From: JBPCOB01 sp051000715
GTDB lineage: Bacteria > Actinomycetota > Actinomycetes > JALYNC01
Assembly (NCBI GenBank): GCA_051000715.1
Contig: JBPCOB010000131.1
Coordinates: 1-18,688 of the forward strand
Reading direction: 5' to 3'
DNA: 18,688 bases
Position numbers and translations under genes: made by a program
The notes under the pieces: model-generated
Databases searched by the model: none
The model's input: the letters and a program-made list of their open reading frames with translations, nothing else
Told to the model about the DNA's origin: nothing
In this document: piece after piece, positions 1-6,669 of the stretch
Position numbering within the stretch: position 1 is the first letter of the stretch
Layout: each line of letters opens with the position of its first letter

Positions 1-549
1 GATCTCGGTGGGCGGCCACGGGGCCAGGTGCGCCGGTTCGGGCTCGACGCCGGCGGAACGCGCCAGCTCCGCGACTCCGGCAGGCGGCAGCAACCGGCCG
101 CCCGCGAAGGGGTCGACCAGCACGGACTCCCCCGCCGGCGTACCGATCCCGACCACGAAGTGGCCGGGCAGCCCGACGCCGTACGCCGGTACGCCGAGTC
201 GGCCGGCCACCTCGAGCCAGACCACCGAGAGCAGGATCGGGAGCCCGCGGCGGCGGTCGAGCACCTCGTGCAACAGGGATGACCGCAGGTCCAGGTAGTC
301 CGCCGGCCGCCCGCCGAAGCCCGCCTGCTCGCCCAGCGCCACTCTCAGCACCTCGGCCGCCTGGAGCGGGGAGCCGGCCCCCGCCAGCAGCAGCCGAGCT
401 CGCCCGGCCAGCGCCTCCAGCTCGGCGAGGTACGGCCCGAGCTCCAGGTCCTGCCTCACCTCGGCGCCGAGCAGCAGGCACGCCGTTGCCAGGTCGACCG
501 GCTCGGCGCGGACCACCTCGGCGAACCGGGCCCGCGAGCTGCGCGTCAC
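1..549 (-). CDS. SirB1-like transglutaminase-fold protein (partial, C-terminus beyond left edge)
   Basis: The first 183 residues are visible. The diagnostic segment is at about residues 91-132: SLLHEVLDRRRGLPILLS, then WLEVAGRLGVPAYGVGLPGHFVV. This is the SirB1 / transglutaminase-like family 2 signature (a short helix, then RRxGxPIxLS and GVxxPGHF). Members of this family mostly lack an obvious catalytic triad and have no firmly established reaction; some are linked to TPR proteins. The start chosen is the GTG at 547-549. In-frame GTGs further upstream (near 571 and 580) are possible, but no strong Shine-Dalgarno decides between them. The gene is divergent from fdxA across about 118 bp. Family assignment is good; function is unknown. 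Confidence 0.75.
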   Translation of the reverse strand, partial: MTRSSRARFAEVVRAEPVDLATACLLLGAEVRQDLELGPYLAELEALAGRARLLLAGAGSPLQAAEVLRVALGEQAGFGGRPADYLDLRSSLLHEVLDRRRGLPILLSVVWLEVAGRLGVPAYGVGLPGHFVVGIGTPAGESVLVDPFAGGRLLPPAGVAELARSAGVEPEPAHLAPWPPTEI

Positions 550-587
550 CGCACCAAGGATCGCATCGGCACGGCGGCACCCCGGAG

Positions 588-616
588 ATGACGGGTCGCG
601 GGACGCTGGCGATACT
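588..616 (+). promoter_or_regulatory. Putative sigma-A promoter of fdxA
   Basis: ATGACG (588-593) and GATACT (611-616) are separated by 17 bp, an acceptable -35/-10 pair for an actinobacterial housekeeping promoter. They lie about 50 bp before the fdxA GTG. The -35 is weak, and the call rests on spacing and position only. Confidence 0.35.
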
Positions 617-667
617 AAGGGGCGCCGAAACCGCGCGCCGAAGCTGCCGAAGCCCAGGAGGACCCGA

Positions 668-994
668 GTGACCTACGTCATCGCCGAGCCCTGCGTCGAC
701 CTGCTCGACAAGGCCTGCATCGAGGAGTGCCCGGTCGACTGCATCTACGAAGGCAACCGGATGCTCTACATCCATCCCGACGAGTGCGTCGACTGCGGCG
801 CCTGCGAGCCGGTCTGCCCCGTCGAGGCGATCTTCTACGAGGACGACACACCCGAGCAGTGGAAGGACTACTACAAGGCGAACGTCGAGTTCTTCGACGA
901 CCTGGGCTCGCCCGGCGGTGCCTCCAAGGTCGGCAAGCTCGACAAGGATCATCCGCTGATTGCGGCCCTGCCGCCGATGGGTGAGGGCCACTGA
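668..994 (+). CDS. fdxA: 7Fe ferredoxin FdxA ([3Fe-4S][4Fe-4S])
   Basis: A 108-residue low-potential electron carrier of the cytoplasm. Cysteines fall at 9, 17, 21, 25, 40, 43, 46 and 50. By comparison with Azotobacter-type 7Fe ferredoxins, C9/C17/C50 would hold the 3Fe cluster and C21/C40/C43/C46 the 4Fe cluster, with C25 the extra non-ligand cysteine. The acidic tail after residue 55 (FYEDD, EQWKDYY) is typical of the actinobacterial FdxA group. The GTG start at 668 has a perfect AGGAGG (656-661) six bases ahead. Its stop overlaps the proposed CTG start of dapC, so the two are probably one transcript. This pairing is common in actinomycetes, but the redox partner is not evident from the sequence. 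Confidence 0.95.
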   Translation: MTYVIAEPCVDLLDKACIEECPVDCIYEGNRMLYIHPDECVDCGACEPVCPVEAIFYEDDTPEQWKDYYKANVEFFDDLGSPGGASKVGKLDKDHPLIAALPPMGEGH

Positions 995-2160
995 CCGCCG
1001 GCACGCCCTCGCTGGCGCCGTCCGCCTCGCCGGGGTGGGCTGCGCGGCCCCTGTCCCGCTCCGTTTCCGCCCGGCTTCCGCTCTTCCCGTGGGACCGGCT
1101 GACGCCTTACGCCGAGATCGCCCGCGCCCATCCGGACGGGATCGTCGACCTGTCCATCGGTACGCCGGTCGACCCGACCCCGGCGGTCGCCCGCGATGCA
1201 CTGTCGGCCGCCGCCGACGCGCCCGGTTACCCCTACACCGCCGGTACGGCGGAGCTGCGGGAAGCGGCCGTCGGCTGGCTGGCCCGACGGTTCGGCGTGC
1301 TCGCGCTGGACCCGGCCGCCGTGCTACCCACGATCGGGTCCAAGGAGCTGGTCGCGCTGCTGCCCACGCTGCTCGGCCTCGGCCGGAGCGACGTGGCGGT
1401 CGTGCCGCGGCTGGCCTATCCGACGTACGACGTGGGTGTCCGGCTGGCCGGTGCCGAGGCGGTGCCGACCGACGGGCTGGTCGAGCTCGGCCCGGCTCCG
1501 GTGCGCCTGGTGTGGCTGAACTCGCCGGCGAACCCGACCGGGCAGGTGCTTCCCGCCGCGCATCTCGCCAAGGTGGTGGCATGGGCCCGGGAGCGCGGCG
1601 CGCTCGTCGCCAGCGACGAGTGCTACCTGGAGTTCGGCTGGGACGCGCGGCCGGTCTCGGTGCTCGACCCGGCCGTGTGCGGCGACAGCGTCGAGGGATT
1701 GCTCAGCGTCCACTCGCTGTCCAAGCGGTCGAACCTGGCCGGCTACCGGGCCGGCTTCGTGGCCGGTGACCCGGCCCTGGTCCGCGAGCTGCTCGAGGTG
1801 CGCAAGCACGCAGGCTTGATCGTGCCGGCTCCGGTGCAGGCCGCCATGACGGCGGTGCTGCGGGACGACGCGCACGTGGAGGTGCAGCGAGCCCGCTACG
1901 CCGGCCGACGTGCGGTGCTGCGCCCGGCGCTGGAAGCGGCCGGCTTCCGGATCGAGCACTCCGAGGCCGGGCTCTACCTCTGGGCCACCCGTGGCGAGCC
2001 GGGCTGGATCAGCGTCGACCGGCTGGCGGCGATCGGGATCCTGGTCGCCCCCGGGGACTTCTACGGCGACGCCGGGATGAACCACGTCCGAGTGGCGCTG
2101 ACCGCCACCGACGAGCGGGTCGCGGCGGCCGCCCAGCGGCTCGCCGCGCGGCCGGCATGA
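991..2160 (+). CDS. dapC: Succinyldiaminopimelate transaminase DapC (proposed CTG start)
   Basis: A fold-type I PLP aminotransferase, about 389 residues. It transfers an amino group from glutamate to N-succinyl-2-amino-6-ketopimelate in lysine and peptidoglycan precursor synthesis. Counting from the CTG, visible motifs are the N-terminal RLPLFPWDRL and LSIGTPVDPTP, NPTG at 181-184, D209 in SDECY, the PLP-binding lysine K245 in HSLSKRSN, and R253 in GYRAGF. All of this is in one frame, but between the in-frame TGA at 982 and residue 103 there is no ATG, GTG or TTG. The only sensible start is CTG at 991, overlapping the fdxA stop as CTGA, with GAGGG 3-4 bases upstream. A GTG at 1297 would delete the first conserved 100 residues. 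The function is firm; the start codon is inferred. Confidence 0.9.
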   Translation: MTAGTPSLAPSASPGWAARPLSRSVSARLPLFPWDRLTPYAEIARAHPDGIVDLSIGTPVDPTPAVARDALSAAADAPGYPYTAGTAELREAAVGWLARRFGVLALDPAAVLPTIGSKELVALLPTLLGLGRSDVAVVPRLAYPTYDVGVRLAGAEAVPTDGLVELGPAPVRLVWLNSPANPTGQVLPAAHLAKVVAWARERGALVASDECYLEFGWDARPVSVLDPAVCGDSVEGLLSVHSLSKRSNLAGYRAGFVAGDPALVRELLEVRKHAGLIVPAPVQAAMTAVLRDDAHVEVQRARYAGRRAVLRPALEAAGFRIEHSEAGLYLWATRGEPGWISVDRLAAIGILVAPGDFYGDAGMNHVRVALTATDERVAAAAQRLAARPA

Positions 2161-2199
2161 CTGCCCGTCCCGGCCTCCTCGCGCCCCGATCCGTGTGAA

Positions 2200-2274
2200 G
2201 TGGATCGATCAAAGGACGTTCCACCCGCTGATTCCGTTGATTCCGGTGGGTGGACGGTCCAACGATCGATCCAC
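2200..2274. repeat. Long imperfect inverted repeat/hairpin between dapC and dapD
   Basis: The arms are 2200-2226 and 2248-2274. They pair at 22 of 27 positions: an 11-bp perfect outer part (GTGGATCGATC / GATCGATCCAC), a 3-nt internal loop, 4 bp, a 2-nt mismatch, then 7 bp (TCCACCC / GGGTGGA). The loop (2227-2247) contains a tandem GATTCCG repeat. There is no U-tract, so a simple intrinsic terminator is not clear. It could separate the fdxA-dapC transcript from dapD, act as a protein operator, or be a dispersed repeat. The structure is seen directly; the role is unknown. Confidence 0.7.
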
Positions 2275-2353
2275 GCGGAGGGAAAAGACTCAAGGTGGGC
2301 CGAGTCAAGCTTCAGGCATGCTGGCCGCCAACCTCGGCATAGGCTGGCTTTCC

Positions 2354-3181
2354 GTGACCGAGCGAACGAGCCCGATTTCACCGCTCGTCGATGAGCTGTG
2401 GGAGCGCCGCGCCGACCTCTCGCCGGCCGACGAGGACGCCCGCAAGGTCGTGATCGAGGCGGTCGACCTGCTCGACGACGGCAGCGTCCGGGTCGCCACC
2501 GTGGCCGAGGACCGCGTCCTTGTGGACGAGCGGGCCAAGCGGGCGATCCTGCTCGCGTTCAAGGTGCTGCCGATGACCGAGTCGGCGGCGGGAAACTTCC
2601 GGTACGCCGACCGGCTGCCGGTCAAGACCCGGTTCGACGGCGTCCGGGTGGTGCCCGGGGCGATCGCCCGCTGGGGAAGCCACCTCGAACCGGGCGTGGT
2701 CCTGATGCCGTCCTACACCAACATCGGCGCGCGGGTGGGTGCCGGCACGCTGGTGGACACGTGGGCCACCGTCGGCTCCTGTGCGCAGATCGGCGAGCGG
2801 GTGCACCTGTCCGGCGGTGTCGGGATCGGCGGTGTGCTCGAGCCGGTGAACGCCGTGCCGGTCGTGGTCGAGGACGACGCGCTGGTCGGCAGCCGAGCCA
2901 TGATCACCGAAGGTGCCCGAGTCGGTCCTGGGGCGGTCGTGGGGGCCGGGGTGATCCTCAACCCGTCGATCCCGGTCATCGACGTGCAGACCGGCGCGGA
3001 GGTCAGCCGTGGCCGCATTCCGCCGTACTGCGTGGCAGTGAGCGGCACCCGCCCGCGAGAGTTCCCCGGCGGGACGTTCGGGCTGCCCTGCGTCCTGGTG
3101 ATCCGTTGGCTGGCGGAGGGCGAGCGGCACGACAAGGCGCAGCTCAACGCCGTCCTGCGCGAGCACGGCGTGGCGCAGTGA
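2354..3181 (+). CDS. dapD: Tetrahydrodipicolinate N-succinyltransferase DapD, E. coli-type
   Basis: A cytoplasmic trimeric acyltransferase that moves succinyl from succinyl-CoA to tetrahydrodipicolinate, one step before DapC. With the GTG at 2354 it is 275 residues, against 274 for E. coli DapD, and WERRADLSP aligns with the E. coli N-terminal FERRAEITP. Residues about 100-225 form the left-handed beta helix, including LMPSYTNIGA, GTLVDTWATVGSCAQIG and HLSGGVGIGGVLEP, all near-identical to E. coli. This differs from the longer DapD of Mycobacterium and Streptomyces. An ATG at 2318 and one at 2195 are in frame but add non-conserved sequence. No Shine-Dalgarno precedes the GTG; TAGGCT (2340-2345) lies 8 nt before it, so the mRNA may be leaderless. 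The stop overlaps the dapE start (GTGA). Confidence 0.93.
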   Translation: MTERTSPISPLVDELWERRADLSPADEDARKVVIEAVDLLDDGSVRVATVAEDRVLVDERAKRAILLAFKVLPMTESAAGNFRYADRLPVKTRFDGVRVVPGAIARWGSHLEPGVVLMPSYTNIGARVGAGTLVDTWATVGSCAQIGERVHLSGGVGIGGVLEPVNAVPVVVEDDALVGSRAMITEGARVGPGAVVGAGVILNPSIPVIDVQTGAEVSRGRIPPYCVAVSGTRPREFPGGTFGLPCVLVIRWLAEGERHDKAQLNAVLREHGVAQ

Positions 3182-4233
3182 CGCTCGACGTCCGGGCGTC
3201 GGCCGACGCGCTGACGGCCGCGCTGGTCGACATCCCGTCGGTCAGCGGGACCGAGGAGCACCTCGCCGACCAGATCGAGGAGGCGTTGCGCCCGCTGCCG
3301 CACCTGGTCGTCGCGCGCGACGGCGATGCCGTCCTCGCGCGCACGACGCTGGGACGGGCCTCGCGGGTGGTGCTCGCCGGCCACATCGACACCGTGCCGA
3401 TCGCGGACAACCTGCCGTCCCGGCAGCACGGCGACCGGCTGTTCGGCTGCGGCACGTCGGACATGAAGAGCGGCATCGCGGTCATGCTGCGGCTGGCCGC
3501 CCAGGTGCCGGCGCCCGGCCGGGACGTGTCCTACCTCTTCTACGACAACGAGGAGGCGGACGCCAGCCGCAACGGCCTCGGCCGGATCGCCACCGGCGCG
3601 CGGGACTGGCTCGACGGCGACCTCGCCGTTCTGCTCGAGCCGACCTCTGCCCGGGTGGAGGCCGGCTGCCAGGGAACTCTGCGGGCGCTCGTCGCGGTGC
3701 CCGGCCGCCGGGCGCACTCTGCTCGGTCGTGGCTCGGGGACAACGCGATCCACCGGGCCGGCGCGGTGCTCGACCGGCTGGCGGAGTACCGGGGACGCCG
3801 GATCGAGATCGACGGCATGGAGTACCGCGAGGGGCTCAACGCTGTCCGGATCGAAGGCGGCATAGCCGGCAACGTCGTACCGGACCGCTGCACGGTCATG
3901 GTGAACTTCCGCTTCGCGCCGGACCGCTCCGAGGCCGAGGCGCTGGCTCACGTGCAGGAGGTCCTGACGCCGTATGAGTGCGTGCTCACCGACTCGGCGC
4001 CCGGGGCGCTCCCGGGGCTGACTGCGCCGGCGGTGGCCGACTTCGTTCGGGCGGTGGCGCAGCAGCCGGTTGCGAAGTACGGCTGGACCGACGTGGCCCG
4101 GTTCTCCCAGCTCGGCATCCCCGCGATCAACTACGGCCCCGGGGACCCCGACCTCGCGCACGCTCGCGAGGAGTACGTCGAGATGCCGCGGATCAGCCAG
4201 TGCGAGCGGCTCCTGCGCGGTTATCTCGGCTGA
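3178..4233 (+). CDS. dapE: Succinyldiaminopimelate desuccinylase DapE
   Basis: An M20 metallopeptidase, 351 residues, that removes succinate from N-succinyl-LL-diaminopimelate to give LL-DAP. Metal and catalytic motifs are present: GHIDTVP (68-74, with H69 and D71), GTSDMKSG (92-99, with metal ligand D95), NEE (124-126, catalytic base), E154 in LLEPT, and H328 in DLAHAREE. GCQGTLR and the GRRAHSA dimerisation segment mark the DapE/ArgE class, and synteny with dapC and dapD selects DapE. The GTG start (3178-3180) overlaps the dapD TGA by four bases, so translation is likely coupled. A longer open frame upstream is an overlap artefact across dapD. Confidence 0.95.
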   Translation: MTLDVRASADALTAALVDIPSVSGTEEHLADQIEEALRPLPHLVVARDGDAVLARTTLGRASRVVLAGHIDTVPIADNLPSRQHGDRLFGCGTSDMKSGIAVMLRLAAQVPAPGRDVSYLFYDNEEADASRNGLGRIATGARDWLDGDLAVLLEPTSARVEAGCQGTLRALVAVPGRRAHSARSWLGDNAIHRAGAVLDRLAEYRGRRIEIDGMEYREGLNAVRIEGGIAGNVVPDRCTVMVNFRFAPDRSEAEALAHVQEVLTPYECVLTDSAPGALPGLTAPAVADFVRAVAQQPVAKYGWTDVARFSQLGIPAINYGPGDPDLAHAREEYVEMPRISQCERLLRGYLG

Positions 4234-4255
4234 CCGGCACCGCGCGCGGTGCCGG
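4234..4255. terminator. Perfect 22-bp GC palindrome after dapE
   Basis: CCGGCACCGCG pairs perfectly with CGCGGTGCCGG, beginning at the base right after the dapE stop. As RNA it would form a strong hairpin with a minimal loop. There is no U-run, as is usual for high-GC actinobacterial terminators. It probably ends or attenuates the dap transcript before the separate LOG promoter. The palindrome is certain; terminator function is inferred. Confidence 0.55.
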
Positions 4256-4272
4256 GTCCCGGATCGGCTGGG

Positions 4273-4278
4273 TAGCCT
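4273..4278 (+). promoter_or_regulatory. -10 element TAGCCT, predicts leaderless LOG mRNA
   Basis: TAGCCT fits TANNNT and ends six bases before the ATG at 4285, so transcription would start at or beside the A of the start codon. No Shine-Dalgarno precedes the ATG, and no good -35 is visible. This spacing is the usual mark of actinobacterial leaderless genes. Confidence 0.5.
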
Positions 4279-4284
4279 GGGTCC

Positions 4285-5109
4285 ATGGTTCCGCCCGAGC
4301 GTCCCCGCCCACCATCGGCCGGGGCGGGCCCACCGGAGCAGCGACGGGGGCGGGCGACCCTGCGCCGGGACCAGGTCGACGGAACCACCACCGACCAGCG
4401 GCTGCTCGACGTACGCGGCCCCTCGGAGTGGGTGCACACCGACCCGTGGCGGGTGTTGCGGATCCAGTCGGAGTTCATCGAGGGGTTCGGCCTGCTTGCC
4501 GAGCTGCCGGCCGCCGTCAGCGTCTTCGGCTCGGCCCGAACGCCCCCGGGTTCTCCCGAGTACGTCGCCGGGGAGGCGCTCGGCGCTGCGCTGGCCAATG
4601 CCGGTTACGCCGTGATCACCGGTGGTGGTCCGGGCCTCATGGAGGCGGTGAACAAGGGCGCCGGTGAGGCCGGCGGCGTCTCGGTCGGCCTTGGGATCGA
4701 GCTTCCGTTCGAGCAGCAGGTCAACCCTTACGTCGACATCGGTGTGCAGTTCCGGTACTTCTTCGCCCGCAAGACGATGTTCGTCAAGTACGCGCAGGCC
4801 TTCGTGGTGCTCCCTGGCGGCTTCGGCACGCTGGACGAGCTCTTCGAGGCGCTCACCCTGGTCCAGACCCACAAGGTGACTTCGTTCCCGGTGGTGCTGT
4901 TCGGGTCGGCGTACTGGTCCGGCCTGATCGACTGGATCCGGACGGCATTGTTCGACGGCGGCAAGATCAGCGAGGCCGATCTCGGACTCATGCAGGTCAG
5001 CGACGACGTGGAGGAAGTCGTCGAGATCATCAAGCGGGCCGACGAGGAACGCGCCGCTGCCGAGCGGGATGCGGATGCGGCCCGCAACGGCCAGCGGCGC
5101 GCGCGCTAG
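4285..5109 (+). CDS. LOG-family (TIGR00730) nucleoside 5'-monophosphate phosphoribohydrolase
   Basis: 274 residues with a Rossmann-like LOG domain at about 74-250. The family motifs GGGPGLMEA (113-121) and PGGFGTLDE (177-185) are intact, with R162/K163 in YFFARKTMF. Known members hydrolyse cytokinin riboside 5'-monophosphates or related nucleotides; the M. tuberculosis homologue Rv1205 is also near dapE and accumulates cytokinins when not degraded. The first 40 residues are Pro/Arg-rich and unconserved, and the last 30 are charged (RADEERAAAERDADAARN). It follows dapE by 51 bp but seems to have its own promoter. Family is sure; the physiological substrate is not. Confidence 0.88.
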   Translation: MVPPERPRPPSAGAGPPEQRRGRATLRRDQVDGTTTDQRLLDVRGPSEWVHTDPWRVLRIQSEFIEGFGLLAELPAAVSVFGSARTPPGSPEYVAGEALGAALANAGYAVITGGGPGLMEAVNKGAGEAGGVSVGLGIELPFEQQVNPYVDIGVQFRYFFARKTMFVKYAQAFVVLPGGFGTLDELFEALTLVQTHKVTSFPVVLFGSAYWSGLIDWIRTALFDGGKISEADLGLMQVSDDVEEVVEIIKRADEERAAAERDADAARNGQRRAR

Positions 5110-5132
5110 CTTCGACTCGTCGTACCGCTGAC

Positions 5133-5148
5133 CCGGCCTACTGGCCGG
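5133..5148. terminator. Small hairpin at the convergent LOG / DUF5666 ends
   Basis: CCGGCC (5133-5138) and GGCCGG (5143-5148) flank a 4-nt loop that includes the stop codon of the minus-strand gene. It lies in the 28-bp gap between two convergent genes, so a weak bidirectional terminator is plausible. The stem is short and there is no U-run. Confidence 0.3.
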
Positions 5149-5656
5149 TGTTCGAGCTGGCGGGCTTCCCGGCCCTGGCCGGGTGCGCCAGCACCCTGGT
5201 CGCCGTCAATCCGCTGCCCGACCGGTCCGCCACGACGATGGCGGCGTCGCCGGCGGCCAGCTCGCTGGTCTTGGCGTTCTTGTGCCCCTTGTGGATGCGG
5301 GTCTCGCCGGTCAGGACGTACGTCGCGGTGAAGCCATCCACGCTGCGCAGCTGCAGGGAGGAGGCGCTGACCGAGACGACGCTGCCGCGCTGCAGGACGA
5401 CGGTGCGATAGCCGTCCTTGGTACGCACGACCACGTCGCCGTGGACGACCCGGCTGGCGATGCGGTCGAGCTTCAGCCGTTGGCCGTGCTGCTTGCCCGC
5501 CGCGGCCTTGTCGCCGTGCCCTGCCGCCTGCCCGGCGCCGGGCGACGGCGTCGCGGTGGAGACGGCCTCAGCGATACCACCGGCCGCCAGGCCGGCGCCG
5601 AGGACGCCGGCCGCGGTCCACAGCGCAGCGCGGGTCTTGACCGAGGGGCGAGTCAT
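5138..5656 (-). CDS. Membrane-anchored or secreted DUF5666-like protein
   Basis: 172 residues. An N-terminal hydrophobic segment (about 9-31, LWTAAGVLGAGLAAGGIAEA) follows a basic start (MTRPSVKTR), giving a signal anchor or signal peptide. A Lys/His/Gly-rich linker comes next, then a small beta-rich domain (about 72-160) with the pattern VVHGDVVVRTKDG, VVLQRGSVVSVSASSLQLRS, VLTGETRIHKG, LAAGDAAIVVADRSGS. Repeating beta strands with 'T-x-I' and 'L-x-x-GD' steps are typical of DUF5666-type extracytoplasmic proteins, whose function is not known. The ATG at 5656 has AGGAGG five bases upstream; a longer in-frame extension to 5776 lacks such support. At this position M. tuberculosis carries folP2/gpgS, so this gene is lineage-specific here. 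Confidence 0.7.
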   Translation of the reverse strand: MTRPSVKTRAALWTAAGVLGAGLAAGGIAEAVSTATPSPGAGQAAGHGDKAAAGKQHGQRLKLDRIASRVVHGDVVVRTKDGYRTVVLQRGSVVSVSASSLQLRSVDGFTATYVLTGETRIHKGHKNAKTSELAAGDAAIVVADRSGSGLTATRVLAHPARAGKPASSNTGQ

Positions 5657-5696
5657 GAGTTCCTCCTGGAAGCGATCGGCGGGTGCCACTCCAGGA

Positions 5697-5718
5697 TGCG
5701 CCCAAAGGTCGGGGCGCA
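5697..5718. repeat. 7-bp inverted repeat in the 5' leader of the DUF5666-like gene
   Basis: TGCGCCC (5697-5703) and GGGCGCA (5712-5718) flank 8 bases, just after the predicted transcription start on the minus strand. It could be a leader hairpin or an operator. Only the symmetry is seen. Confidence 0.4.
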
Positions 5719-5746
5719 ACGTATGCCGCGTGTTCGGGCTTGGTAA
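5718..5746 (-). promoter_or_regulatory. Putative sigma-A promoter of the DUF5666-like gene
   Basis: Read on the minus strand, TTACCA (5746-5741) and TACGTT (5723-5718) are separated by exactly 17 bp. The start would fall near 5711, giving a leader of about 55 nt with a clear AGGAGG. Spacing and a TANNNT -10 support it. Confidence 0.45.
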
Positions 5747-5786
5747 GGCGCGCCGACAGGTTGCCTGCCGTGGCACGATCGGGCCC

Positions 5787-6215
5787 GTGATCGTCGTAGA
5801 AGTGCTGCTGGTGGCCGCCGTGCTCTTCGCCGTGGCCGCGGTGGCGGCGGGGCGAGGCGACGTCCTGGCGGACGAGCCGCGTGATGCGGCCGACGGCGGA
5901 CTGCCTGCCGAGCGCCCGCTGTCAGCGGAGGATCTCGACCACGTGCGCTTCCCGATGGTGTTGCGCGGCTACCGGATGGCCGAGGTGGATGAGGCGCTGG
6001 ACCGGCTGGCGGAGGAGCTCGCCGACCGGGACGCCCGTATTGCCGAACTCGAGGCGACCGCCGAACCCGCCGAACCCGCCGACCGCACCGACCCGGACGA
6101 GGCCAACCCGGTTCCGGATCCACCCTGCCGGCGACCCGGCGGCTCGCGCCAGGTCCCGCCAGGGGGGGAGGCAGGTCGGCCGGCTCATCCAGCGACAGGC
6201 GACGAGGCAAGATGA
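5787..6215 (+). CDS. Membrane-anchored DivIVA-domain protein
   Basis: 142 residues. The N-terminus is a single hydrophobic helix (about 2-21, IVVEVLLVAAVLFAVAAVAAG). A short DivIVA-like module follows at about 48-85 (DLDHVRFPMVLRGYRMAEVDEALDRLAEEL), with the F-x-x-x-x-RGY-x-x-x-EVD signature, leading into a coiled coil (RDARIAELEATAE). DivIVA domains target membrane curvature and organise polar growth or division; this short TM-linked form resembles M. tuberculosis Rv1209, also placed just before tagA. The tail (about 100-142) is Pro/Arg-rich and probably disordered, and contains a G7 run (6162-6168). The GTG at 5787 was chosen because it precedes the hydrophobic helix; there is no clear Shine-Dalgarno. 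Confidence 0.8.
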   Translation: MIVVEVLLVAAVLFAVAAVAAGRGDVLADEPRDAADGGLPAERPLSAEDLDHVRFPMVLRGYRMAEVDEALDRLAEELADRDARIAELEATAEPAEPADRTDPDEANPVPDPPCRRPGGSRQVPPGGEAGRPAHPATGDEAR

Positions 6216-6219
6216 AGGC

Positions 6220-6669
6220 GTGGCGGAGCTGCTGCTGTCGGTGGACGTCGATGCGCCGCCGCCGGCCGTGTGGGCGGCCCTGACCGACTGGGCCGGTCAG
6301 GGTGAGTGGATGCTCGCGACCACCGTCCGGCCCACGCACCAGGACGGTCAAGGCGTGGGTGGACGGCTGGCGGCCCGGACCGGTCTCGGCCCGCTCTCCC
6401 TGGTCGACACGATGACGATCACGACCTGGGAGCCGCCGTACCGCTGCCTGGTCCGGCACACCGGGCGAGTCGTCCGTGGCACCGGAGCGTTCGAGGTCGC
6501 CGAGCTGCCGGACGGGCGGTCGCGGTTCACCTGGACGGAGTGGCTGGACCTGCCGCTGGGGCGGCTCGGCCACCTCGGTTTCCTGCTGGTCCGGCCGTTC
6601 CTCGCTGCCGGTGTGCGGCTTTCGCTGCGCCGCTTCGCCCGCTGGGTGGTACGCCGGGAAGCCCGCTGA
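6220..6669 (+). CDS. SRPBCC-family (polyketide cyclase/dehydrase-like) protein
   Basis: 149 residues forming one START/Bet v1-like helix-grip domain. It opens with ELLLSVDVDAPPPAVWAALTDWAGQGEWM, has central strands GVGGRLAARTG and MTITTWEPPYRCLVRHTG, FEVAELPDGRSRFTWTEWLDLP, and a final long helix (about 120-147). Such domains bind hydrophobic ligands; no catalytic residues identify a reaction. The GTG at 6220 lies four bases after the DivIVA-domain stop, with a weak GAAGG just ahead, so it is probably translated from the same transcript. Its stop overlaps the proposed tagA start. Confidence 0.75.
   Translation: MAELLLSVDVDAPPPAVWAALTDWAGQGEWMLATTVRPTHQDGQGVGGRLAARTGLGPLSLVDTMTITTWEPPYRCLVRHTGRVVRGTGAFEVAELPDGRSRFTWTEWLDLPLGRLGHLGFLLVRPFLAAGVRLSLRRFARWVVRREAR

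Noticed and set aside
2195..2353. N-terminal extension of dapD from the ATG at 2195 or 2318
   Set aside because: The extension passes through the hairpin, is not family-like, and GTG 2354 gives a protein one residue from the E. coli length.
2713..4872. 719-codon open frame on the minus strand
   Set aside because: It is an antisense shadow of dapD, dapE and the LOG gene; the product is Arg/Pro/His-rich with no domain.
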